Assembly (NCBI GenBank): GCA_002298605.1
Contig: DBKS01000001.1
Span: 6,408 to 13,009 of the forward strand
Direction of reading: 5' to 3'
DNA from: Bifidobacterium sp. UBA744
GTDB lineage: Bacteria; Actinomycetota; Actinomycetes; Actinomycetales; Bifidobacteriaceae
Length of the DNA stretch: 6,602 bases
Of this stretch, positions 1-5,348 are shown in pieces (position 1 is the first letter of the stretch; each line of letters begins with the position of its first letter). Under the pieces are notes generated by a model. That model had not been told where the DNA came from, made no database searches, and saw only the letters and a list, made by a program, of their open reading frames with translations. Both the position numbers and the translations under genes were made by a program.

Positions 1-145
1 TCGCGTGCCGCCCATGTGTTGCCATGCAGACAGTTGGTTGCCTGATGGGACGCGGAACGATTACTCTCTCACAAAGAGCCGCGATCGTCGATCCTGTCCG
101 GAACCAGGCCCGGCATTCGATCGCTCGTGGCCATCCGGGGTCGGC

Positions 146-155
146 AGGAAAGGGG
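146..155 (+). promoter_or_regulatory. Ribosome binding site that fixes a TTG start
   Basis: The purine run AGGAAAGGGG ends 7 bases before the TTG at 163-165. This is the only good Shine-Dalgarno sequence near the beginning of the reading frame. It lies downstream of the earlier in-frame GTG at 127, so it argues for the TTG as the real start of the AEC transporter. Confidence 0.6.
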
Positions 156-162
156 CGTCGAG

Positions 163-1137
163 TTGACGCAGTTTCACATTGTGTTCTCGCAGCTTGTTGG
201 CATGGCCGTGATGATGCTCGTGGGCATCGTCTGCGTGAAGGCGCATGTGCTGGGGCAGAAAGCCATGGACGGCATCTGTTCGTTCATCTTGAAAGTCGGC
301 ATCCCGTTCATCGTGTTCTCCAACGCCGTGTCCGGCACCACGCGGGCGGACCTGGCGCAGTCCGGCGTGATCATGCTGCTCGACATCGTCATGTACGTGC
401 TGCTCATCAGCATGTGCACGCTGATCGCCAAGCTCATGGGCCTGAAGGCCGAACGGGGGCGCATGTTCTGCGGGACCTTCGTCTTCGGCAACGTGGGGTT
501 CATGGGGCTGCCGCTGCTGATGGCGCTATATCCAGGCAAGGGAGCCCTGTATTTCGCGCTGCTGTCGCTGGTGGACCAATGTGTCATGTGGACGTACGGG
601 GTGTGGACCTGCAAGAAGGTGAGGGATGTGCACTCGCGCACCGACAAGGACCCCGCCCGCGGATGGCTGCAGCGTGTGCGATCGGTGATTTCCCCGGCGC
701 TGGTGGCGGTGGCGCTGTCCCTGGTGGTGGTTCTGATCGGCGTGCCCATCCCCGAAGAGGTGCTGGCGCCGATCAAGGCCATCGGACAGACGGCCTCGCC
801 GTTGTCGATGGTGTACCTTGGCGGCCTGGTGGTGTTGCGCGATTGGACCGGCGTGCTGCGCAAGCCCGAACTCTACGTTGGCGTGGTGCTCAAGATGCTC
901 CTGTTCCCGATGGCCCTGTTCGCGCTGTTCACCACCGTCCCGCCGATGCTGGGTCTGACGATCAACCCGGATATCGTGCACACGATGGCGATCTGCGCCG
1001 GCATGCCCACCATGGTGGCGCTGGTCATGTTCGCCGAGAAGGAACACAACCAGCCGCAATATGCCATCGGCATGGTGGTCGCCAACACCATCGCGAGCCT
1101 GTTCACGCTGACCGCCGTGTCGTTCGTCGTGTTCTGA
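163..1137 (+). CDS. AEC (auxin efflux carrier) family transporter
   Basis: This gene encodes a 324-residue inner-membrane protein of the AEC family, whose bacterial members export or exchange small organic acids and similar solutes. The substrate cannot be told from sequence. Hydrophobic helices fill residues about 5-25, 41-55, 66-90, 103-123, 127-148, 175-196, 211-226, 236-260, 270-290 and 300-324, giving about ten segments in two halves split by a charged loop (150-172). The family's glycine/proline-rich motif GNVGFMGLP is at 109-117, and a conserved-looking Pro-containing turn (ASPLSM) is at 211-216 in the second half. Length and topology fit the family. The TTG start is preferred over an in-frame GTG at 127 because AGGAAAGGGG stands 7 bases upstream and the protein then begins directly at the first helix. 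No clear promoter was seen in bases 1-145. GC content is high (39 of 60 in one sampled line), as expected of host DNA. Family assignment is firm; substrate is unknown. Confidence 0.88.
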   Translation: MTQFHIVFSQLVGMAVMMLVGIVCVKAHVLGQKAMDGICSFILKVGIPFIVFSNAVSGTTRADLAQSGVIMLLDIVMYVLLISMCTLIAKLMGLKAERGRMFCGTFVFGNVGFMGLPLLMALYPGKGALYFALLSLVDQCVMWTYGVWTCKKVRDVHSRTDKDPARGWLQRVRSVISPALVAVALSLVVVLIGVPIPEEVLAPIKAIGQTASPLSMVYLGGLVVLRDWTGVLRKPELYVGVVLKMLLFPMALFALFTTVPPMLGLTINPDIVHTMAICAGMPTMVALVMFAEKEHNQPQYAIGMVVANTIASLFTLTAVSFVVF

Positions 1138-1164
1138 GGGTCTGTGGCCCAATGACGCGAGTAT

Positions 1165-1188
1165 GACGTGATTGCGACGGGTCACGTC
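1165..1188. repeat. Inverted repeat after the AEC gene
   Basis: GACGTGA (1165-1171) and TCACGTC (1182-1188) are perfect 7-base inverted arms separated by 10 bases. The repeat lies 27 bases after the transporter stop. No T-run follows, so it is not a clear intrinsic terminator. It could be an operator, a weak terminator stem or chance. Confidence 0.4.
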
Positions 1189-1202
1189 GGGATTGCGGCG
1201 TG

Positions 1203-1334
1203 ATGTCGCGTTCTCGCGTCCGTACAGAGGTTCGGGAATATGGGTTGCTGCCGGAGGACGCCGTCGATGCCCGCACTATTCCCGATGACGTGCTTGACGA
1301 ACTTGGCTTGACTGCTGAAGAAGTGGGGCAGTAG
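1203..1334 (+). CDS. Doubtful 43-residue acidic ORF
   Basis: An ATG at 1203 opens a 43-codon frame ending in TAG at 1332-1334, between the transporter and the damaged toxin-antitoxin locus. The product is acidic in its C-terminal two thirds and ends LDELGLTAEEVGQ. A GTG sits immediately before the ATG, and no convincing ribosome binding site precedes either codon. The acidic, helix-compatible tail could be the end of a larger decayed gene, because the frame stays open back to 1167. I recognise no family. Short frames of this size arise often by chance in high-GC DNA, so this may not be a gene. Confidence 0.22.
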   Translation: MSRSRVRTEVREYGLLPEDAVDARTIPDDVLDELGLTAEEVGQ

Positions 1335-1422
1335 CTGTGTGGGATGCGAGGGCTTCTCCTGATTTCTGGCATACTGCTGTACCGTTTCCTGTGCATATAT
1401 GTTGCGTTGGAAGGTGGCTGCC

Positions 1423-1628
1423 GTGGTCACGGCGGTTGCATACACCAACTTCTGGTCACCAACAGGGATCCCCATGACAACGTGGTGGTGATGAGCGCCG
1501 ACGATTACGATTCGCTCATGGAGACGCTGCGTGTCTGCCGGAATCCCGGACTGCTCGCCAAGGTCCGCCGTGGAATGGTCCAGGTGCGTTCCGGCGACAC
1601 CGCCACGCATGCTCTGGTCGAGGAGTGA
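1423..1628 (+). pseudogene. YefM/Phd-type antitoxin, internally deleted and frameshifted
   Basis: This is the remnant of a YefM-like antitoxin, which normally binds a YoeB RNase toxin and represses the shared operon. GGAAGG (1409-1414) stands 8 bases before a GTG at 1423. The first ten codons read VVTAVAYTNF, matching the usual YefM opening. The protein then resumes in another frame at 1449 with LLVTNRDPHDNVVVMSADDY and continues through SLMETLRVCRNPGLL to a typical acidic end, TATHALVEE, at stop 1626-1628. The block normally found between 'TNF' and 'LLVT', about 15-18 residues of the N-terminal DNA-binding and dimerisation fold, is missing. The join around 1450-1455 also changes frame, so the gene cannot give a normal antitoxin. 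A longer frame from an ATG at 1344 covers the C-terminal part, but its first ~35 residues are not antitoxin-like. The stop lies 3 bases before the toxin start, the classical TA operon spacing. Sure of the family and the damage; the exact size of the deletion is inferred. Confidence 0.8.
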
Positions 1629-1631
1629 GCC

Positions 1632-1931
1632 GTGCTGCGCTGGACCGAGGACGCGTGGGACGACTACCTGTACCGGCAGACCCGGGACAAGAGGACGCTC
1701 AAACGCGCTAACGCGCTGATACGCGATGCGATGTGTTTCCCGTTCGTGGGCCTGGGCGAGTCCGAGCCGTTTAAATGGGCCTCCGATATCGCCGAGGATT
1801 TCGGGTTCGACCTTTCCAGCGTGACACGTGCCTTCTATCGACTGCTTTGCAGGAGGTTCGCGAACGTTCCGCAAAAAGCGATCCGCGGTTTCATGCGGCT
1901 TGATGAGATGTCTAATTCCTTGGGGATTTGA
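1632..1931 (+). pseudogene. YoeB-type toxin fragment fused in frame to a DinJ/RelB-like segment
   Basis: A GTG start at 1632 follows AGGAG (1621-1625) and opens a 99-residue frame. Residues 1-48 are a good YoeB N-terminus: MLRWTEDAWDDYLYRQTRDK, then LKRANALIRDAMCFPFVGLG and SEPFK. Glu45 in SEPFK corresponds to the YoeB catalytic Glu46. From residue 50 the sequence stops being YoeB. It becomes ASDIAEDFGFDLSSVTRAFY, which matches the N-terminal ribbon-helix-helix region of DinJ/RelB antitoxins. After about residue 69 it is unrecognised, ending in MRLDEMSNSLGI. The YoeB residues Arg65, His83 and Tyr84 needed for ribosome-dependent mRNA cleavage are absent, so the protein should not be an active toxin. 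The join near 1776-1781 keeps the frame, which points to recombination between two TA loci rather than simple decay. Whether the chimera is expressed is unknown. Identity of the two parts is fairly secure. Confidence 0.75.
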
Positions 1932-2575
1932 TAAGGAGACGCTTCGTCGTCGACATCGTGCGCATCGGCTGCAAGGCGGCGGGTGGGAGCGTGTGGTCGA
2001 ATGCCGTGTCGGCAATGCCGGTGGCTGGCTTGCCGTCTGGATTCGGGAAGACGGCACCGCTTGGTTTTCTTCGTACGGGCACCCATGAGGGGATATTCGG
2101 CAACTGATGGAGACTCCATCGGACTTGTCGATTCGTTCCGTAGACGATATGTCGGAAGCCGGGAATCGAAGCCAAGACATTCGAGCATCATGCAGATCGA
2201 CCGGAACCTTTTTGGTGACTAGACTTGGTCGGACCGTCAACGAGCAGGTCGTCGAACTGATGAAAGCGATGTACGACGCTTCAGGCCGATGAGATCGCCG
2301 GGGCCGCCGATTGAAGGTGTTCAAGTTGAAGGACACGGTCTTCAAGTCGGCCGTGGTCGAACACGATCGTGCTCAATGGGAAATTAATGATCGGTGGTGT
2401 CGGAATCGGCGACGAGTTCAGCGAAACGTCACCGGCTCCCAAGTGTCCACTTCGATTTGACGGAGTATGCATTGCATTCGATTGGCTGTATCAACGTCGC
2501 AGCGATTCCGGCAAATACGCTCCGCACGACTCCGTCGGCAGTCTGACGGTATCTCACGCCCTTTTGTCATGATTC
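1932..2575. other. About 640 bases with no supportable gene
   Basis: No reading frame here has a start, ribosome binding site and family resemblance together. AAGGAG at 1933-1938 is followed by no good start codon. A frame ending at 2088 carries a protein-like stretch (GGWLAVWIREDGTAWFSSYG), and another ending at 2292 carries TVNEQVVELMKAMYDASG. A third, from about 2434, carries FDLTEYALHSIG. None is recognisable and each is cut short by stops. Composition is intermediate between the GC-rich flank and the AT-rich island that follows. Most likely this is decayed mobile or accessory DNA. The long open minus-strand frame over 1182-2345 is a shadow and not a gene. Confidence 0.5.
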
Positions 2576-2643
2576 CATCACTCCCATCGAGTTAGGGGAA
2601 ATGCGGAACAAAAAATCAGTTTGTATCATGATATGAGTTGGCG

Positions 2644-2691
2644 GTGTAAGTGTTTGTCCTGAGATAAGGAGTGTAAGGGTTAGAGCTGAGA
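2644..2691 (+). repeat. Two imperfect 21-base direct repeats
   Basis: The units 2644-2664 and 2671-2691 both begin GTGTAAG and end CTGAGA, agree at 17 of 21 positions, and repeat with a period of 27 bases. They lie just beyond the 3' end of the MazG-like remnant at the edge of the AT-rich island. Two copies are too few to call iterons. No third copy was seen nearby. Confidence 0.45.
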
Positions 2692-2706
2692 AATGTCCAG
2701 GGTCTC

Positions 2707-2858
2707 TTATCTTTTGGTGCTATTGCCGCGAGAAAGCTCAATCGGGTATTTTTTGTATCTTTTTTGAGCTTGTCAAAGATGATTTCATCAAGATCGAATC
2801 CAAGCTTGTCTGACGGCATGATGCAGTAGATGAGCGCGTCTGCGATTTCTTCGTGCAT
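2707..2858 (-). pseudogene. MazG-like nucleotide pyrophosphohydrolase, C-terminal half, frameshifted
   Basis: Members of this family hydrolyse (d)NTPs to monophosphates and pyrophosphate using metal-binding acidic motifs. From an ATG at 2858 the minus strand reads MHEEIADALIYCIMPSDKLG, then FDLDEIIFDKLKKDT. This is the second half of a MazG-like domain, with the ExxD metal motif at E4-D7. The first half, with its EExxE motif, is missing, so it cannot be catalytically complete. After residue 35 the frame runs off into non-family sequence to a stop at 2616. The neighbouring frame instead gives YPIELSRGNSTKR and stops at 2707, the ending expected of the family (KYPVEK.KG...K). The switch lies in an A6 run read as A AAA AAT (plus bases 2748-2754), so loss of one A, or -1 slippage, explains it. 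A TGA lies directly before the ATG in this frame, and no ribosome binding site is visible. The family call is good and the gene is broken at both ends. Confidence 0.72.
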
Positions 2859-3156
2859 TCAATGATTTCAATTTATTGGCAAGAATTTTATTATTATTCG
2901 GTTCATTATTCAGTTCATTATATTTTTTGGTTGATTGTTCAGCCAGCGTTTCATATTGTAATGGTTCCGGATAAGCCGTTCTGCTGGTTGTTTTACCGAT
3001 TATCAGATAGGCAAGTATATTATCAGGGCTATTAATGAGCTTCAATAATAGTTCAGCAGGAGTGGTTTCCGATATACCGGCGGCAATTTCAAGCTTCTGC
3101 TGTTTATATTTATCCAATGATGACATCATGCTGTCAATGCTGGCATTATGCATCAT
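2788..3156 (-). CDS. Unknown AT-rich ORF running into the MazG remnant out of frame
   Basis: A minus-strand frame of 122 codons begins with paired ATG codons at 3156. Residues 1 to about 100 look protein-like: a charged, helix-compatible opening (SSLDKYKQQKLEIAAG), then TPAELLLKLINSPDNILAYL, then an Asn-rich stretch (NELNNEPNNNK) and KLKSLN. From about 2857 onward the same frame continues through the MazG-like remnant in the wrong phase, giving an Arg/His-rich tail (ARRNRRRAHLLHHAVRQAW) that is clearly not native. The original gene has therefore probably lost its own C-terminus at the join. No strong ribosome binding site precedes 3156. I recognise no family, and no EExxE motif that would make it the missing MazG N-terminus. 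It is divergent from the plus-strand gene at 3373. It may be real but truncated, or simply an open AT-rich frame. Confidence 0.4.
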   Translation of the reverse strand: MMHNASIDSMMSSLDKYKQQKLEIAAGISETTPAELLLKLINSPDNILAYLIIGKTTSRTAYPEPLQYETLAEQSTKKYNELNNEPNNNKILANKLKSLNARRNRRRAHLLHHAVRQAWIRS

Positions 3157-3325
3157 GCATTAACCGGATGCGTGCCATTGTCTCATCAACTTCCATGTTA
3201 TTGCCATGCTGGAGTTCCCATGCTTTCGCATCGAAATAAATATGTGATTGTTTTATGTTTCCTGCAATCATGTGTTCAAATAGCATTGGTTTCAGTTATG
3301 ATGGAAAATGATGATAGATTGATGA

Positions 3326-3353
3326 TTGACTATTTTAAAGCATTGATTATCAT
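3326..3353 (+). promoter_or_regulatory. Possible promoter for the 374-residue protein gene
   Basis: TTGACT (3326-3331) and TATCAT (3348-3353) resemble -35 and -10 boxes with a 16-base spacer. The start codon at 3373 is only 19 bases beyond the -10 box, which would leave a very short leader containing the ribosome binding site. In DNA this AT-rich, such matches occur by chance. Confidence 0.28.
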
Positions 3354-3372
3354 CAGATGGGAGTATTTATTC

Positions 3373-4497
3373 ATGTTTGATTTCCTGCGTAAGAAAGCAC
3401 AGAAACCAGCGGAACCAGTTCGGCGGACGCCGGTGTTATCCTCGTGGCATTATTCGAAAGCGGAGAATAAAATGGTTCCATGTGCATCCACTCCATGCCG
3501 GTTACATGGTGCTGATGATGTCATGGCGACTGATGCGAGGGATGCGACGATTAAAATGAATCAGAAGATTCTCGCGTATCAGAAATATAAGCAGGCGCAG
3601 GCTAATAAAAATGGCATTGGAATAACTAATGGCGATAAGTCAGATCCTGATCCTGAAACAATGAATAATGATGAATTCCGTGGGACAATGTTCGGTGATA
3701 ATGCACATACAAGCGTCATCAGTTGTAATCCAATGAAAATCGGGAATGATAGTTATGTTCCAGTCATGCATGATTCAAGTAACTGGGATGAAATAATCGA
3801 ATTCGCTCGTGAATGCAATTATTGCCATGCTAATGGTAGAATCACGGAGGATGATGGCAGGAAAGTGAATTGTCCTAAATGCTATGGCGTGAAATATGCA
3901 TTTCATATTTCCGGTTCACCATCTGAAATGGTGTTATACCAGCATGTTGAGGATTCAGAGGATGAACGTTTCCATGCTTTTGTCAAAGCGCATCCTGATG
4001 AATTCAATGATTACATGATTCATTCAATGATGGCGGGTTGTTATTTGGCGGATGATGGTGAGAAGAAAATATATTCATCTGATTATAAGAAAAATCCGAA
4101 GCAAGCCATTGCGTCAGATCCGGATAAATTCCTGCAAATGATTAGAATGAAAAAACAACAATATGACGCTGAAATGCAAGGTAAGAAAACAGAGCGTCCA
4201 TTTGCGGTCAGTGATGGTATTAAAATAGGAAAAATATATGGAATGCTTCCCGATTTGTATATAAGTAAAATAGGCCGTTTCAAGGATAGGAGAACCGGCG
4301 AGCAGAAAGTAATTGCAATAGGCCAGAATCGGGCAAATGGTTCAATGATTAAATTTTTCATCAAGGATAATCCCCGGTTACGTGTGGGAACGCGCGTTCA
4401 GATTTCAGGAGGCCGTTATGTCGGTTCAGATTTTGAACCTGATGGACGCATCATGCATAAAGTGAAAACATCATTCCTTGCCATTGTCGAACGATGA
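3373..4497 (+). CDS. Unknown 374-residue protein with two Cys-rich zinc-type motifs
   Basis: I cannot assign this intact gene to a named family. GGGAG (3359-3363) lies 9 bases before the ATG at 3373, which is why that start is chosen although the frame stays open back to 3148. The protein begins with a basic segment (MFDFLRKKAQKPAEPVRRTP). It then has a C-x4-C-x2-H cluster (C37, C42, H45 in VPCASTPCRLHG), then a charged linker (about 60-110). A four-cysteine knuckle follows (C148, C151, C167, C170; ECNYCHANG then NCPKCYG), like the zinc-binding repeats of DnaJ. The middle (about 195-275) is rich in His, Asp and Lys. The C-terminus (about 290-374) alternates short hydrophobic runs with turns, as in KVIAIGQNRANGSMIKFFIK then LRVGTRVQISGGRYV, and could be an OB-like beta barrel. 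No transmembrane segment or signal peptide is seen. Zinc motifs plus a possible OB fold would suit nucleic-acid binding, but that is inference. Codon use is AT-rich (sampled lines 33% and 37% GC), unlike the flanking genes, so horizontal transfer is likely. Confidence 0.7.
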   Translation: MFDFLRKKAQKPAEPVRRTPVLSSWHYSKAENKMVPCASTPCRLHGADDVMATDARDATIKMNQKILAYQKYKQAQANKNGIGITNGDKSDPDPETMNNDEFRGTMFGDNAHTSVISCNPMKIGNDSYVPVMHDSSNWDEIIEFARECNYCHANGRITEDDGRKVNCPKCYGVKYAFHISGSPSEMVLYQHVEDSEDERFHAFVKAHPDEFNDYMIHSMMAGCYLADDGEKKIYSSDYKKNPKQAIASDPDKFLQMIRMKKQQYDAEMQGKKTERPFAVSDGIKIGKIYGMLPDLYISKIGRFKDRRTGEQKVIAIGQNRANGSMIKFFIKDNPRLRVGTRVQISGGRYVGSDFEPDGRIMHKVKTSFLAIVER

Positions 4498-4521
4498 AAG
4501 TTCCTGATTCATCATTAACAT

Positions 4522-4543
4522 GCTATGCATTGCATGCATGAGC
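4522..4543. repeat. Hairpin after the 374-residue protein gene
   Basis: GCT-ATGCAT (4522-4530) can pair with ATGCAT-G-AGC (4534-4543) around a three-base loop, giving nine base pairs with one bulged G. It starts 24 bases after the stop codon. No T-run follows, so it is at best a weak terminator. ATGCAT is itself a palindrome, so other foldings are possible. Confidence 0.4.
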
Positions 4544-4601
4544 AGTAAACTACCAGTTGATAGACGTAAACTTTTAATGACAGCCGTGAAAATGGCAATA
4601 A

Positions 4602-4629
4602 CCCGCTGTCTATTTGTAAGTGCAACATC
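4602..4629. repeat. Left terminal inverted repeat of the IS30-type element
   Basis: This arm pairs with 5262-5289 at about 21 of 28 positions and lies 4 bases beyond the stop codon of the transposase C-terminal fragment. That is where an IS30 end belongs. Confidence 0.62.
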
Positions 4630-4633
4630 CTTG

Positions 4634-5169
4634 TCAGGTTTGTCGGTTTAGCAGTTCGTCGGCGAAGGCTTCGGCGGGTGTGCGGTAGCCGAGCACACGC
4701 ATGGACTCTCCGGATACTCCATGCGCAGCCTGCCGCTGATCAGCGGCTGCGACCGGCCGCGGCCCAGCCATCCGGCCACCCGCGCCCACAGGCGGTTGCG
4801 CGACAGGCGGCGCGGCTTGCGCGGCGTCGACCGTCGACGGTCGGCCTTGCGCTGGGCGGGCCCGGCGGTGCAGTGCCTTCCCGTCCGCGGGCCCGGCTTG
4901 AGCCGCTTCGGCCTATACGGCCGGTACGACTCGTTCTCGTTGGACGGGAGCCACGTGTTGCGCTTGGCCTCCCGACTGATCGTCGAGGCATTGCGGCCGG
5001 GCATCAGGCCGATCCCGCGGATGCCGGTGCCGTTGCCGACCTCGATAAAATAACGGGAATGATCATAGCCTGCTTCATCCAGCCGAACGTGATGGTCATT
5101 CCCGACTGCAACTGATGGCGCTGGACTTATGCCGCTTTTGGCGACTGATATTGAGGGATTCGTTTTCAT
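4634..5169 (-). pseudogene. IS30-family transposase lacking its catalytic core
   Basis: IS30 transposases carry an N-terminal HTH DNA-binding region and a C-terminal DDE integrase-like core. From an ATG at 5169 the frame gives about 156 residues. The HTH signature ASTISREAKRN is at 61-71, then NTWLPSNENESYRPYRPKRL, the basic AQRKADRRR (105-113), and LISGRLRMEYPESP (143-156), which is the usual text just before the core. The frame changes at about 4702. From there MRVLGYRTPAEAFADELLN and RQT-stop (stop 4634-4636) supply the normal transposase C-terminus. Everything between, including the DDE residues, is gone. Intact relatives carry MRV just before the core and a V-LGYRTP segment at the end, so the join looks like a deletion between two similar short sequences. 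Several HTH-region residues also look eroded (GNGTGIRGIGLMPGRN). The start at 5169 is tentative, because only a weak ribosome binding site precedes it. Family and deletion are secure. Confidence 0.82.
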
Positions 5170-5173
5170 CAAA

Positions 5174-5190
5174 TCCGCGCGCAGCGCGGA
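5174..5190. promoter_or_regulatory. Perfect GC-rich hairpin just upstream of the transposase start
   Basis: TCCGCGC (5174-5180) and GCGCGGA (5184-5190) form a seven-base stem with the loop GCA, ending 5 bases before the minus-strand ATG at 5169. On the transposase mRNA it would overlap the GGA that could serve as ribosome binding site. Hairpins at this place damp translation from outside transcripts in several IS families; that role here is inferred. Confidence 0.42.
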
Positions 5191-5224
5191 GTGCATGGTT
5201 CACGCTGCGCTGGCCACCAGTGGA

Positions 5225-5241
5225 GATTAGAGGGATTAGAG
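5225..5241. repeat. Tandem GATTAGAG pair inside the right end of the IS30-type element
   Basis: GATTAGAG occurs at 5225-5232 and again at 5234-5241, one base apart. The second copy's TTAGAG can also pair with CTCTAA at 5254-5259. This subterminal structure lies between the transposase start and the right inverted repeat. Confidence 0.4.
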
Positions 5242-5261
5242 TCCGGACGTTATCTCTAACT

Positions 5262-5289
5262 GGTGTCGCACTTTCAATTAGGCAACGGG
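5262..5289. repeat. Right terminal inverted repeat of the IS30-type element
   Basis: This arm contains GTCGCACTTTCAATTAGG and pairs with 4602-4629 at about 21 of 28 positions. It lies upstream of the transposase start. Similarity to the left arm fades after 5289 but may extend to 5300. Confidence 0.62.
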
Positions 5290-5348
5290 GCTGTTCCAAT
5301 ATGCTATTTGGGGGAATAGGATAACTGATCGAAAAGAGGCTGTTGTTC

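Larger units (their letters stand above)
4602..5289 (-). mobile_element. Internally deleted IS30-family element (about 0.7 kb)
   Basis: An IS30-type transposase remnant lies between two imperfect terminal inverted repeats, 4602-4629 and 5262-5289. Read toward the element they run CCCGCTGTCTATTTG... and CCCGTTGCCTAATTG..., both passing through AAGTGC, and agree at about 21 of 28 positions without gaps. Weaker similarity continues about 11 bases further out on both sides, so the true tips may be nearer 4591 and 5300. The element has lost the DDE catalytic region and could move only if a related transposase acts in trans. I could not fix a target duplication. The element is GC-rich, in contrast with the AT-rich island on its left. 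Confidence 0.68.

Noticed and set aside
24..1166. 380-codon plus-strand frame overlapping the AEC gene
   Set aside because: It is Arg/His/Gly-rich and repetitive in style, as expected of an out-of-phase reading of high-GC coding DNA. The AEC frame explains the same bases fully.
1182..2345. 387-codon open frame on the minus strand
   Set aside because: It crosses the antisense of the antitoxin, the toxin and the decayed region without any recognisable domain. Its openness is explained by the codon pattern of the opposite strand.
2369..2572. 67-codon plus-strand frame
   Set aside because: It has a GTG start without a ribosome binding site and no recognisable family. Kept only as part of the decayed region.
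2853..3035. 60-codon plus-strand frame in the island
   Set aside because: It is antisense to the more protein-like minus-strand frame, is rich in Tyr/Phe/Trp, and has no ribosome binding site.
3148..3372. 75-codon upstream extension of the 374-residue protein
   Set aside because: The extension is Cys/His/hydrophobic text without a ribosome binding site and overlaps the divergent ORF start. GGGAG before the ATG at 3373 is a better start.
2576..4601. CRISPR array, tRNA or rRNA gene
   Set aside because: No regular spaced repeats and no cloverleaf or conserved rRNA text was seen here or elsewhere in the window.
4829..4842. Perfect 14-base palindrome GACCGTCGACGGTC
   Set aside because: It lies within the GC-rich transposase coding remnant (basic ADRRR region), where such palindromes come from Arg/Asp codons. 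Nothing marks it as a site.
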